A stretch of 64,000 bases of DNA from an uncultured Cellvibrio sp. (GTDB taxonomy: Bacteria > Pseudomonadota > Gammaproteobacteria > Pseudomonadales > Cellvibrionaceae), in assembly GCA_937958105.1 (NCBI GenBank), contig CALFXJ010000013.1, forward strand, positions 62,001-126,000, in the 5' to 3' direction. Made by a program: the position numbers and the translations under genes. Below the pieces are notes generated by a model. That model saw only the letters and a program-made list of their open reading frames with translations, had not been told where the DNA came from and searched no databases. Every line of letters starts with the position of its first letter. The first letter of the stretch is position 1. Of the stretch, positions 44,210 through 53,811 are shown one piece after another.

Positions 44210-45175
44210 ATGACAGTCCTCACGCCCTCGCTTGCTATCGTAGTGCCGTGCTACAACGAAGAAGAGGTTTTTCCAAAAACACTTGCCAGTCTCCAAGCAT
44301 TACTCGCCAGGCTGATTGCCAGTGAAAAAATTTCCACCAACTCTAAAATATATTTTGTGGATGACGGCAGCAGAGATTCCACCTGGACCCTACTCAAGAC
44401 GGCAGCAGAAGAGCATACCGATGTCGTGGCAATAAAGCTGTCGCGCAACAAAGGTCACCAGAATGCATTGTATGCTGGACTGCGCACCACGATAGAAGAC
44501 CTTGTTGTCAGTATTGATGCAGACCTGCAGGACGATCCTGCCAACATTGAGTATATGGTCGATGAATTCCATAAAGGCAATGACGTCGTTTATGGTGTGC
44601 GCTCCGAGCGCGCGACCGACACTTTCTTCAAACGTTTCAGCGCCGAGGGTTATTACCATCTGATGCGGAAGATGGGGGTCGATCTCGTATTCAATCACGC
44701 TGATTTCCGCCTGATGTCCCGCCGTGCTTTGGATGCGCTGCTGGAGTATGAAGAGTCCAATCTTTTCCTGCGCGGTATCGTCCGCGAAGTCGGCTTTCCC
44801 TCGGCGATCGTAGAATACGAGCGGCAGGCCCGGGAGGCCGGGGAAAGCAAATATCCTCTGCGGAAGATGTTGTCCTTCGCCTGGAATGGCATCACCGCGT
44901 TCTCCGCAGTTCCTCTGCGCGCGATTACCGTTATCGGGCTTCTCTCAAGCTTGATTTCTTTCTTCATTATCGCGTGGGTTCTGGTTACCCGCTTGTTTAC
45001 CGATGACGCAATCCCCGGTTGGGCGTCAATACTTTTGCCCTTGCTGTTTATCGGGAGTGTGCAACTGCTTTGTTTAGGCGTTATTGGCGAATACATAAGT
45101 AAGCTTTACACCGAGAGCAAAAGACGCCCCAAGTACCACATCAGCAACATTGTCAGGAAATCTGATCATCGCTAG
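44210..45175 (+). CDS. Polyprenyl-phosphate glycosyltransferase, GtrB/DPM1-like (GT2)
   Basis: A 321-residue enzyme. The GT2 domain begins LAIVVPCYNEEEVF, with VDDGSRDST and the DxD motif in SIDADLQDDP. Two C-terminal membrane helices (about 230-255 and 265-290) are typical of the GtrB group, which makes polyprenyl-phosphate-glucose or a related sugar on the cytoplasmic face. The ATG at 44210 is chosen since GGAG lies six bases upstream; an earlier ATG overlaps gtrA. The sugar is not determined. Confidence 0.88.
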   Translation: MTVLTPSLAIVVPCYNEEEVFPKTLASLQALLARLIASEKISTNSKIYFVDDGSRDSTWTLLKTAAEEHTDVVAIKLSRNKGHQNALYAGLRTTIEDLVVSIDADLQDDPANIEYMVDEFHKGNDVVYGVRSERATDTFFKRFSAEGYYHLMRKMGVDLVFNHADFRLMSRRALDALLEYEESNLFLRGIVREVGFPSAIVEYERQAREAGESKYPLRKMLSFAWNGITAFSAVPLRAITVIGLLSSLISFFIIAWVLVTRLFTDDAIPGWASILLPLLFIGSVQLLCLGVIGEYISKLYTESKRRPKYHISNIVRKSDHR

Positions 45176-45207
45176 AACCTGGAATTGAAAGTGAAATGGA
45201 GGACAAA

Positions 45208-47103
45208 GTGAACGACAGCGAACGACTGGAGCATCATCTATCTGCGGAGACAGCCTGTACAACTCCCGCTGAAAGCCCGGCAGTACCGCCAATCTCTGCG
45301 GCAGCATCAGGTCCAGGTTACAACCCGGTGCAGCTGTCGTCCTTTCTGCAGATTTATCTGTGTGCTGCCGTCATCTCCAATATCCTGCTGCTGTTCCTGG
45401 ATGGACACACCGGTGACATCGGCTTCTGGCAGGACTGGGTGAAACAACTTTCCGAGAACGGTTATAAAGGCTTTAACGGAAATTATCCGCCTATCTTCAT
45501 CCACTGGCTGTATATTCTGGGGAACGTCTACGCCTTCTTCGACTTACCGGTTGAAGTTAATCTTTACCTGAAATTTCTGACGCAGATACCGGTGATTGTT
45601 GCGCACATGGTTCTTGTGAGGATTATGTTTCGCCTGGCCAGAACCTACGCCACAGATAAATTGCATTTTCATGCAATACTCCTGCTTACTGCGTTTAATC
45701 CTGCGCTACTTCTGATTGGTCCGGTCTGGGGACAGGTCGATATCCTGCCGCTCATTCCTCTGCTGTGCGCTATCTTTGTCAGCTTCAACCCTCGCTGGCG
45801 CGTCCTGAGTATGTCTTTATATGCATTGGCATTGCTAACAAAATTTCAAATGATTGCTTTCGCTCCGGTCTTTGGCATTATCTTTCTACGCCATCCCAAA
45901 CAGCATCTAATTGGAGCAGTGCTGGGCGTTGTAACGATCGGTCTTGCCTTCCTGCCCCATATTATTGTCGGGGATTTTCTCTCTGCTTTTACGCTGGCTT
46001 ATATCAATGTCGTCGGGCAGTATGGCCTGACCACCATGGGCGCCGCCAATATCTGGATTCTGCTTGCCGGTAATGCCACGCCGGACCATCTGGTGCTCTT
46101 TGGATTCGATCCCGAATCGTTTCTGGGAATTATTTTCAGAGCCAAATACTTCGGGATTCTTTTATTTTTTCTGGTGTGTCTGTTCGTCTTTGTCAGTGGA
46201 ATAAAAAATATCCTTGCCAGGAACAATGAGAACACCCTTCAGGATCAGCTGAGTGAAACGTTTTTTTATGCGATGACCTGTGCAGCCGCCTTCTTTACGC
46301 TCTTGCCTGCCATGCATGAACGCTACCTTCTGCCAGCAGCGATTGCGGCACTGGTTTACTATGCCGTTACCCCCCATCGCATCTTTTATGTGCTCGGACT
46401 GACTTTCGTGTGCGCGTTTAATGTTGTCATGGCGCATGGCATCAAGACTAATTACATATGGCCAGCGATTTCCTACATTATTGTGGTGATTATGGGCTAT
46501 AACATCCTTGAAGCCATCACCAGGGATAAAGGTCAGCTGTTTATCAACAACCAACTGCAGCGTATTGCCCACATTCCCTACTTGTCCGCCTGGGTGCTGG
46601 TGATCTCTCTGTCGGGCACCTTTTTGTTTCTGCATCAAAAAAATGTCATCCACCATCCGCACCTTGATGAAGGCCGTATTCTGTTGAGCGACCGCCGAGC
46701 GGATTTTGCACGGCAGGATTTTGGCAGCCTGCAGATTAATAAGAACGTTTCGGGCGGCCCACTGATCATGGCTGGCAAACGTTATGCCACCGGTCTCGGA
46801 ACCCATGCTAATTCTCATATCGATTACACCCTTCCCCCCAATGCTGCCCGACTTTCCTTTGTTGCAGGGCTCGACGATAGTATCGAGTCTGCCGATGTCA
46901 TCTTTTCCGTTCTGGGGGATGGGCAACTTCTGTGGGAGTCTCCAGTCATATACGGCGCTGAGCGCAGATTGCCTGAAACGTATCTCGATGTACGCGGGGT
47001 CAGGAAGTTATCGTTTAAAGTCGCCGCTCTGGATAAAAATCATAACGACCATGCAAACTGGGCAAACATTGTTGTCGAGCTTGAGCCGGACCATTCACAC
47101 TAG
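45208..47103 (+). CDS. GT-C type membrane glycosyltransferase fused to an NPCBM domain
   Basis: A 631-residue protein. Residues about 45-465 form a GT-C style membrane part with about 11 helices; the first periplasmic loop has an acidic DIGFWQDW and NYPPIFIHWLY, and WGQVDILPL follows a later helix, features of polyprenyl-sugar-dependent transferases. After a last helix (about 460-478), the C-terminal 150 residues form an NPCBM/NEW2-type beta-sandwich (GLGTHANSHIDYTLPPNAAR, FVAGLDDS), a carbohydrate-binding-associated module. A GTG preceded by GGAGG is the likely start; an ATG four codons earlier is possible. The acceptor is unknown. Confidence 0.8.
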   Translation: MNDSERLEHHLSAETACTTPAESPAVPPISAAASGPGYNPVQLSSFLQIYLCAAVISNILLLFLDGHTGDIGFWQDWVKQLSENGYKGFNGNYPPIFIHWLYILGNVYAFFDLPVEVNLYLKFLTQIPVIVAHMVLVRIMFRLARTYATDKLHFHAILLLTAFNPALLLIGPVWGQVDILPLIPLLCAIFVSFNPRWRVLSMSLYALALLTKFQMIAFAPVFGIIFLRHPKQHLIGAVLGVVTIGLAFLPHIIVGDFLSAFTLAYINVVGQYGLTTMGAANIWILLAGNATPDHLVLFGFDPESFLGIIFRAKYFGILLFFLVCLFVFVSGIKNILARNNENTLQDQLSETFFYAMTCAAAFFTLLPAMHERYLLPAAIAALVYYAVTPHRIFYVLGLTFVCAFNVVMAHGIKTNYIWPAISYIIVVIMGYNILEAITRDKGQLFINNQLQRIAHIPYLSAWVLVISLSGTFLFLHQKNVIHHPHLDEGRILLSDRRADFARQDFGSLQINKNVSGGPLIMAGKRYATGLGTHANSHIDYTLPPNAARLSFVAGLDDSIESADVIFSVLGDGQLLWESPVIYGAERRLPETYLDVRGVRKLSFKVAALDKNHNDHANWANIVVELEPDHSH

Positions 47104-47156
47104 CTTGTTGTTTGAGCCGATCAGCATTTGCTGCGGAAGCGCTGTAGGAAAAAATA

Positions 47157-48983
47157 ATGAAGACTATTAAGAAATTTCTGTGGACAATGCTCCTGAGTAT
47201 ATTCAGCCTGTTTCTGCTTATGCAGCTGGCTGTACAGCAGGATATTTCCATTACAGATATAGAGCTGACGGTTAATAATCAGACCAGAAAAGTTTCGAGC
47301 CTGCCTATAAAAGACAACATTATCGGCACCTATCGCGTGGAAATGAACGTGAGTCTGAATAGCTGGTCGCCGAAAACCATGCGCATCATCCCCGACGATG
47401 AGCTGCTGTCTGTCAGCGTTAATGGTCAGTCGGTTTCACTGAATAATTATTCAAGATCAGAGCTGAGAGATTATGCCCGGGGCATTAAGATTGAGCTGGA
47501 TCAGCTTAAGCCGGGTGAAGAAAATCGTGTTGAATTAATCCTTAGCAACAGCAGCAATCCGGCTGGCCTGGACTTCCGGCCTGAAAGCAGCATCTCCTGT
47601 AAAGCGGCAGTGTTAATCTTCCTGGCTTTGTTAATTTTAATTTACGGTGTATCGCGGCACCTGAAGCTGACCAAGCCACAGTATGGCTTTCTGATAATCG
47701 GCCTGATCGTCTGTCTGGTTTACCTGACTCATACCGGCCCGTCTACCCGCACATTTGATGTCTATGAAGGTGGCGGTCACCGCGACTACATCGAATACCT
47801 GATAACCCATCGCACAACCCCACCCCCGGGGGATGGCTGGGAGTATCATCAACCGCCTCTGTATTACACCCTGGCGGCGCTCAGCAAGACACTGCTTATC
47901 AGCCCCAAACTGTACAGTGATACCTGGGGGCAGCTTTTGGCGCTGTGGTTCTGGGTTGTTTTTTTGATGGCTTCGCTGGCAACGCTCCGTATTTCGCTGC
48001 CAAAAAAAGGGGTCGCGCTGTTAATTGCGAGCGCAGCGGTTTGTTTGTGGCCCGCCGGTGTGATCCACAGCATCCGGATCGGCAATGATATCCCGCTGTA
48101 TACCTTCTATGCCCTCGCTTTCTACTATACGGTCCGTTGGTGGCAATCCCGTAAAAACAATCTGCTGCTCTATGCCAGCCTCTGGGCAAGTCTGGCGCTG
48201 TTAACCAAGTCCAATGCCCTTGCGGCCTGGGGCGTTATCGGCGTCCTGTTTTTAACAGAAGCCTATCGGTTATGGACACACCGCAAAGTTCGTCTCAACC
48301 AGATACGCAAAATTCGCAGCGCGTTTATCGTGCTCGCAGCAACCTTCTCCATCACTATGATTCTCAATTTCGGTGATAACGTCATGCATTATCTCGACGG
48401 CACATCGAATGACTGGTTGCTGTCCAATGTCAGCGATACCATACACTCCGGCCTGCAGGTGGGTAACAAGCCCGCTAATTATCTGGTATTTGATCTCGCC
48501 ACTTATCTGCAGCACCCCTTTATTACGTCCTGGGACGATAAATACGGGCGTCAGTATTTTTGGAACTTCGTGTGGCGATCGTCATTAACCTCTGAGTTTA
48601 TCTTTCAGGGGCAGTTGCTGAACATCTGGGGCATTTTGAACGGAATATTTCTGCTCATGATGCTCACTGGTATAGCTCTCTACGCTGTGCAGCAAGGCAC
48701 TCTCCTCGATGCTCGAACGCGCTATCGCGGACTGTACCGTAATCTGCCTTGGATCGCCGCCGTGATCATGCCGTTTGTATTGTTGCTCGCCTATCGCATC
48801 AAGGTGCCATTATCCTGTAATACCGACTTCCGCTACGTCTATCCGGTATTACTGCCTCTGCTGTATCTTTCCGTGAAAGTCTGGAATGAGCCGGGATTAC
48901 GCCTGACCAAGATATTTGCCATAGGCACTCCTCTGATCGCTGTGCTCACCCTACCTTGGGTTCTGGTCCTCGCGGCACAGTGA
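47157..48983 (+). CDS. GT-C type membrane glycosyltransferase with N-terminal beta domain
   Basis: A 608-residue membrane protein. A first helix (about 8-24) is followed by a periplasmic beta-rich domain (about 30-150), then about ten helices. The loop after helix 3 has acidic DVYEGGGHRDYIEYL and WEYHQPPLYYTLAALS, the pattern of GT39/GT83-like polyprenyl-sugar transferases. AGGAAA lies before the ATG. It comes 53 bases after the NPCBM-fused gene, so both belong with GtrA/GtrB. Substrate unknown. Confidence 0.78.
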   Translation: MKTIKKFLWTMLLSIFSLFLLMQLAVQQDISITDIELTVNNQTRKVSSLPIKDNIIGTYRVEMNVSLNSWSPKTMRIIPDDELLSVSVNGQSVSLNNYSRSELRDYARGIKIELDQLKPGEENRVELILSNSSNPAGLDFRPESSISCKAAVLIFLALLILIYGVSRHLKLTKPQYGFLIIGLIVCLVYLTHTGPSTRTFDVYEGGGHRDYIEYLITHRTTPPPGDGWEYHQPPLYYTLAALSKTLLISPKLYSDTWGQLLALWFWVVFLMASLATLRISLPKKGVALLIASAAVCLWPAGVIHSIRIGNDIPLYTFYALAFYYTVRWWQSRKNNLLLYASLWASLALLTKSNALAAWGVIGVLFLTEAYRLWTHRKVRLNQIRKIRSAFIVLAATFSITMILNFGDNVMHYLDGTSNDWLLSNVSDTIHSGLQVGNKPANYLVFDLATYLQHPFITSWDDKYGRQYFWNFVWRSSLTSEFIFQGQLLNIWGILNGIFLLMMLTGIALYAVQQGTLLDARTRYRGLYRNLPWIAAVIMPFVLLLAYRIKVPLSCNTDFRYVYPVLLPLLYLSVKVWNEPGLRLTKIFAIGTPLIAVLTLPWVLVLAAQ

Positions 48984-48998
48984 TAAGACAGGATGGAT

Positions 48999-50387
48999 TC
49001 ATTTTGATGGGTCCATCTTTGCCCGCTGCCGCGCTTCCCACACTGCCACCCCATAGTTCTCCCACTTACGCTGCCTCCATCGCCACCACTTGATGGCGGC
49101 ACGTAAGGTTTCGTCCGCAATAGCAGCAATCAGTAAACCATAAAGCCCCAGGCCGAAAGGAATGGCCAGGATATACGCCAGCGGTACCGAGAATAACCAG
49201 ATAACGGCGATGCTCGATAAAGATGTAAAAGCCGCATCGCCCGTCGAACGCAAAGCGCTGCCAATGACAATATTTATGGTCCGCCCAGGCTCCGATAAAA
49301 AGGCCAGAAAAAAAGCCCAGGCTCCCAGCGCAAGCACCGCCGGATCGTCAGTGAAAATCCCCAGCACCTGCTGGTTAAACGCCCACCAGAAGAGCGCGAG
49401 CAATCCCGTTCCCCAGAGCGACACCTTCAGACTTTGCCGCAGCTGCAGATCCGCAATATCAAATTCTTTGCGCCCGATACGCTGCGCAATGATGGCTTCG
49501 GTCGCCATACTCAAGGCAATGGAGATCATCAGGCAGAATAAAAAGGTGTTATAGGTATAAACCTTCAACGTTAACGCCAGGGCGCCAACATTAGCCGCGA
49601 TCCAGTTGAGCACCATCATGTTGCCCTGGAATGACATGGGTTCGAGGATGGACGGCGCAGCGATACGTGTGATGGGTTTCAGCAGCTGGCGAAAATTCTG
49701 CAGAGCATAGGCCACCGGCAGACGAACACGTAAACGTAAATGCGCAATGCTCATCACAAACAAAAAAGTAATAAAGGCAGATATCACCCCGGCCCAGGCA
49801 ACGCCGGGCACACCAGTGGGCGGAATGATCCATAACCCGTATATCGCAATGTAGTTACCCGTCAGGTTGCAGCAGAAGAAAATAACATTGCTTACAGAGT
49901 TCCACTTGGGTTCGCCGTAGATGTTAAAGATCGTCTGGTAGATCGTTCGGCAGCCCCACAGCGCTACCAGCCAGCCGATGATTCCCATGTAGGTCGTCGC
50001 GTGACCCGCCACCTCGTCAGTCAAGGGCATGACAGAAACCACCCAATGGCCGCCATGAATGAGGGTCTGCGCGGCTATCAATCCCAACACCAGAACCACC
50101 AGGGCGTAAACCACGATAGTGGCGTTAGCTGTCTGATAATCACCACCACCAATACGCTGGCTGGCAATGCTGGCACCGGCGAACGAGGTAATAAAAAGCA
50201 AAGCATTGGCAACAAAGATCAGCGGCGTGATCGCCCCGACGGCAGCCGCTGCGCTGTCGGAGATCCGGCTGAGAAAGAACATGTCGAGCAGGGGGATGGT
50301 GTAGATAACTGCCTGGTCAATCAGCATCGGGGCGCTCATACCCCATAAGCCTTTGTCGAGCACCCGACTTTTTGGCTCGTTACGCAT
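48999..50387 (-). CDS. MATE family efflux transporter
   Basis: A 462-residue, twelve-helix cation- or drug-antiporter of the MATE family. It starts MRNEPKSRVLDKGLWGMSAP with GAGG six bases before; a TTG start eight codons earlier is less likely. Features include QAVIYTIPLLDMFFLSRISD, ASIASQRIGGG and a second-half repeat with EAIIAQRIGRKEF. The substrate is not predictable. It ends just 15 bases from the convergent glycosyltransferase stop. Confidence 0.87.
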   Translation of the reverse strand: MRNEPKSRVLDKGLWGMSAPMLIDQAVIYTIPLLDMFFLSRISDSAAAAVGAITPLIFVANALLFITSFAGASIASQRIGGGDYQTANATIVVYALVVLVLGLIAAQTLIHGGHWVVSVMPLTDEVAGHATTYMGIIGWLVALWGCRTIYQTIFNIYGEPKWNSVSNVIFFCCNLTGNYIAIYGLWIIPPTGVPGVAWAGVISAFITFLFVMSIAHLRLRVRLPVAYALQNFRQLLKPITRIAAPSILEPMSFQGNMMVLNWIAANVGALALTLKVYTYNTFLFCLMISIALSMATEAIIAQRIGRKEFDIADLQLRQSLKVSLWGTGLLALFWWAFNQQVLGIFTDDPAVLALGAWAFFLAFLSEPGRTINIVIGSALRSTGDAAFTSLSSIAVIWLFSVPLAYILAIPFGLGLYGLLIAAIADETLRAAIKWWRWRQRKWENYGVAVWEARQRAKMDPSK

Positions 50388-50417
50388 GGATACCTCAAGG
50401 GAAAAATACAACGAAAA

Positions 50418-50440
50418 AGCCCGGCGACGTGGGCCGGGCT
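50418..50440 (-). terminator. Terminator of the ybbA-ybbP operon
   Basis: AGCCCGGC (50418-50425) and GCCGGGCT (50433-50440) flank a seven-base loop, followed on the minus strand by TTTTTCG. It lies between the ybbP-like stop and the MATE start, so the two are separate units or only partly linked. Confidence 0.75.
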
Positions 50441-50471
50441 CATTTAGTGTAGCGAGAACTTTCGAAATAAT

Positions 50472-52964
50472 CTAACTGGCTTCGCGCAATACCACGGCAG
50501 GCGGGGTATTCACGACGGAGCGACAGCTGAACGCCCCCAGAGCACCCACCAACAGCGCACCAGCAAGCGGTCCGATCAACCAGAACAGGTAGTGAGGACG
50601 AATGGGAGTCTCCAACACCCAGTACTGCAGACTGACCAGCAGAATCTCCGCCCCTATGACCGCGATAATGCCGGACAGACCGCCCAGCAGTGAAAACTCC
50701 ACCCAGACACTGCCGATCATCAACCGGCGTGGGCTGCCCAGTGCGCGCAACAGACCCGACTCCTGTTTGCGACTGTCGATACTGCTGGTTACCGCTGCGA
50801 TCAGTACCAGACAACCACCGGCCAGGGTGAGCCAGAGAACCAGGAGCACGCCGTTGCTCACCTGGGTCACGATCGTCCTGATTTGATCAATGATCCGGTC
50901 CAGCTCAATGACCAGCATGGTCGGGTAGCGGCGCAACAGATCATTGATAAAAGATTTCTGTTCCAGTGGCAGATACAGGCTGGTGATGTAGGTGGGGGAG
51001 TAATTATCGAGGGCTCCCGGCTCAAAGATAAAAAAGAAGTTGGGCTTCATTGAACGCCAGTCCAGGCTGCGGAAGCTGGCAATTTCTGCTTCAAGAATCA
51101 GCCCCCCCAGTGAAAAGGTCAGCCTGTCACCAATGACCAATCCTGCCTCCTGTGCCAGCTCCGCTTCCACAGAAACGCCGGGGATGCCCTCCTCCTTGCG
51201 TTGCCAGGAATTCCACCATTGGCCCGCCACAATCCGATTATCATCACCCAGCACGTCGGTCCAGGTCAGGTTGGCTTCGCGATTAAACACTCCGCTGGCA
51301 GCCCGTTGCTCGTCGGTAATCTCACTGCCGTTGATCGCCGTAAGGCGGCCGCGCACCATCGGATAAAGCTGTTCACGCTCAAGCTGTTTCTCGTCCAGCA
51401 TCTGCTGCACCGCTTCAACGTCATGGGGCGGGATGTTCACCAGAAAATGATTGGGCGCGTCGTCAGGCAGTTGAAGCTGCCACTCGTCAATCAGTGATGT
51501 GCGCACAATGGTCAGAGTCAACAGCAGCATGATCGCGGTAGCAAAGACCACTATCTGCACCAGTGTCTGTTCGCGGCGGCGCTGCAGATTCGCCAGTGCC
51601 AAGCGCCAGATGCTGCCTGCATTAGTGGTAATTCGCCGGGTCAATTGCAGCAAACCCAGGGCGAGCCCTGCGGTGATGAGCAACACGCCGGAGATAGCTG
51701 CAATGACACTGAGGGCCAGTGACAGGTTCTGACTGAACAGCACTATCAGGAGCAGTACCGCTGCGAAAGCCAGCGCGATCTGCAGCCATAACTGCGCTGC
51801 ATTGACCTTCAACTCCCGCCGCAGGATCTTCAACGGCGGTACGCCGGGCAGAAACCAGAGGGCGGGTAATGCGAAGAAAATCAGACAGACCAGACCGCTG
51901 GCGAAGCTGATAACGTAGGGATAAAAACTCGCACTTCCCAGAACAATCTGATACACCTCCCGCAGGCTTTCAGCAACGATGCGCTGAATCAGCTCGCCCA
52001 CCAGCAAACCAGCGGCAGAAGCCAGTACTGCAAGCAGCAAAAGCTGTGTCAGGTACAGCTGACGAATCCGCTGCGCACCGACACCAAAGCTTTTCATCAA
52101 AGCGACTTGATCAACATGATGCGAAGAGAATTGTCGTGCAGCCAGGGCAATAGCAACACCGGCCAGCAACACACCGATGACTGCAGCCAGCAGTAAAAAA
52201 TTCCGGCCGGTCTCCAGCGTTCGTCCGAGACCGCGCTGATCAGACTCCACATCGACCAGCCGCTCATGTTTACTCAGCTGCGGCTCCAGCCATGCGGCAA
52301 AGGCAGTCAGTGCAGTGTTGTCTGCAGCCAGCAACCATTGATATTGCACCCGGCTGCCTGGCTGTACCACTTGTGTCCGCTCAAGGTCAGCCATGTTCAT
52401 CAGAACCCGGGCGCCCATGAAACTGAAGGGGCTGGCACTGTCGGGTTCGCGGATGATCACCTGCGTCACCTTCAGCTCATAGTCACCGACGGCAAGGGAT
52501 TCGCCCAGCTCAAGGTGCAGCAACGGCAGCAGGCGGGAATCAACCCACACCTCTCCCGGCGCAGGTATGCCGCTTGCCCTGATGATCTGATCAGGTCTGC
52601 TGGCAAAAGGAACAGTGCTGATATCAAACTGGCCGCGCAGCGGATATCCCTCGGCTACTGCTTTGACCGAGGCAAGATGCATGTGATCACCGGCATACAC
52701 CATGGAGGAAAATAAAACAGCGGTGGTTTGTTCTATACCCTGTTCAGCAGCCTGAGCAGACCACTCCGGATTGTGTGGCTGAGAGCCACGCACGATCAGA
52801 TCTGCTCCAAGCAGCATGTTGCTTTCCTGAACCAGCGTGCGCTCAAGACGCTCCGTAAACACAGCGATACCGCTGACTACCGCCACGGCCAGCATCAAGG
52901 CTGCCGCCAGCAGTTTTACCTCTCCACTGCGCCAGTTACGCCACAACAATCGCAAGGCCAACAT
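50472..52964 (-). CDS. ybbP: ABC transporter permease, FtsX/YbbP family
   Basis: An 830-residue permease with two FtsX-like blocks: an N-terminal helix (about 17-37), a large periplasmic domain, three or four helices at about 260-440, a second periplasmic domain and three C-terminal helices. SSIDSRKQESGLLRALGSPR is a coupling segment to the ATPase. E. coli YbbP with YbbA lies beside tesA, and the same trio occurs here; the substrate is unknown, possibly a lipid or lipoprotein. It follows ybbA by 17 bases. Confidence 0.87.
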   Translation of the reverse strand: MLALRLLWRNWRSGEVKLLAAALMLAVAVVSGIAVFTERLERTLVQESNMLLGADLIVRGSQPHNPEWSAQAAEQGIEQTTAVLFSSMVYAGDHMHLASVKAVAEGYPLRGQFDISTVPFASRPDQIIRASGIPAPGEVWVDSRLLPLLHLELGESLAVGDYELKVTQVIIREPDSASPFSFMGARVLMNMADLERTQVVQPGSRVQYQWLLAADNTALTAFAAWLEPQLSKHERLVDVESDQRGLGRTLETGRNFLLLAAVIGVLLAGVAIALAARQFSSHHVDQVALMKSFGVGAQRIRQLYLTQLLLLAVLASAAGLLVGELIQRIVAESLREVYQIVLGSASFYPYVISFASGLVCLIFFALPALWFLPGVPPLKILRRELKVNAAQLWLQIALAFAAVLLLIVLFSQNLSLALSVIAAISGVLLITAGLALGLLQLTRRITTNAGSIWRLALANLQRRREQTLVQIVVFATAIMLLLTLTIVRTSLIDEWQLQLPDDAPNHFLVNIPPHDVEAVQQMLDEKQLEREQLYPMVRGRLTAINGSEITDEQRAASGVFNREANLTWTDVLGDDNRIVAGQWWNSWQRKEEGIPGVSVEAELAQEAGLVIGDRLTFSLGGLILEAEIASFRSLDWRSMKPNFFFIFEPGALDNYSPTYITSLYLPLEQKSFINDLLRRYPTMLVIELDRIIDQIRTIVTQVSNGVLLVLWLTLAGGCLVLIAAVTSSIDSRKQESGLLRALGSPRRLMIGSVWVEFSLLGGLSGIIAVIGAEILLVSLQYWVLETPIRPHYLFWLIGPLAGALLVGALGAFSCRSVVNTPPAVVLREAS

Positions 52965-52981
52965 AACTTTATCCTTCCTAA

Positions 52982-53659
52982 TCAGGCTGAGACGATCTCA
53001 CCGGAAGCCAGCTCAATCCGTCGTTCGCAACGTGCTGCCAGACGATCTTCGTGGGTAATCAGAATCAAGGTTGTCCCTTGCTCGCGATTAAGCTCAAACA
53101 GCAGATCAATAATTCGCGCACCCGTCGCACTGTCGAGATTGCCGGTGGGTTCATCAGCGAACAGTATCCGCGGTTGACTGGCAAATGCCCGCGCAATTGC
53201 CACTCGCTGCTGCTCCCCACCGGAAAGCTGTTGCGGATAATGATGCAGACGTTTTTCCAGGCCCACCCGTCCCAGAAAATCCGTGGCGAGTTTGCGCGAA
53301 TTTTTTATGCCGTGGAGTTCCAGTGGCAGAACCACGTTCTCCACAGCAGTTAGTCCGGGCAGCAGCTGGAACGACTGAAAAATAAAACCAATATTTTCCG
53401 CACGGACTTTTGCCCTGCCCTCTTCATCCAGTGCGGTGAGGATGTGGCCATTCAGGATGACCTCTCCGCTGGTGGGCAGATCAAGGCCTGCCAGAATGCC
53501 GAGCAAAGTCGATTTACCGGAACCGGATGCGCCGACGATAGCCACGCTCTCTCCTGCCGTTACACGAAGCGAGACCTGATTGAGAATCGTCAAGGCACCT
53601 TCAAAGGTTGTAACGGTCTTACCAACGGATCTTGCTTCTACCATGACGTTAGAGGTCAT
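52982..53659 (-). CDS. ybbA: ABC transporter ATPase, YbbA-like
   Basis: A 225-residue ATPase of the LolD/MacB group: Walker A GASGSGKST, signature LSGGEQQRVAIARAF and Walker B ILFADEPTGNLDS. AAGGA lies seven bases before the ATG. With ybbP it forms an exporter or lipid-handling ATPase pair, divergent from tesA. Confidence 0.93.
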   Translation of the reverse strand: MTSNVMVEARSVGKTVTTFEGALTILNQVSLRVTAGESVAIVGASGSGKSTLLGILAGLDLPTSGEVILNGHILTALDEEGRAKVRAENIGFIFQSFQLLPGLTAVENVVLPLELHGIKNSRKLATDFLGRVGLEKRLHHYPQQLSGGEQQRVAIARAFASQPRILFADEPTGNLDSATGARIIDLLFELNREQGTTLILITHEDRLAARCERRIELASGEIVSA

Positions 53660-53695
53660 ATGAATATCCTTGAAAAAACGATAGCGTTACAAAGA

Positions 53696-53724
53696 ATAGT
53701 CTTAACTAACCTCTATAGAGTCAA
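53696..53724 (-). promoter_or_regulatory. Promoter of ybbA-ybbP
   Basis: On the minus strand TTGACT (complement 53719-53724), 17-base spacer, GACTAT (complement 53696-53701). On the plus strand TTGACA at 53730-53735 may serve tesA, without a good -10. Confidence 0.45.
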
Positions 53725-53811
53725 AAGTGTTGACAATTCTTTACGGTAACCTGTGTCATTATCCCCATCATCAATGGTGCATTTTAAATTTTGATTAATG
53801 CAGGACTATTT

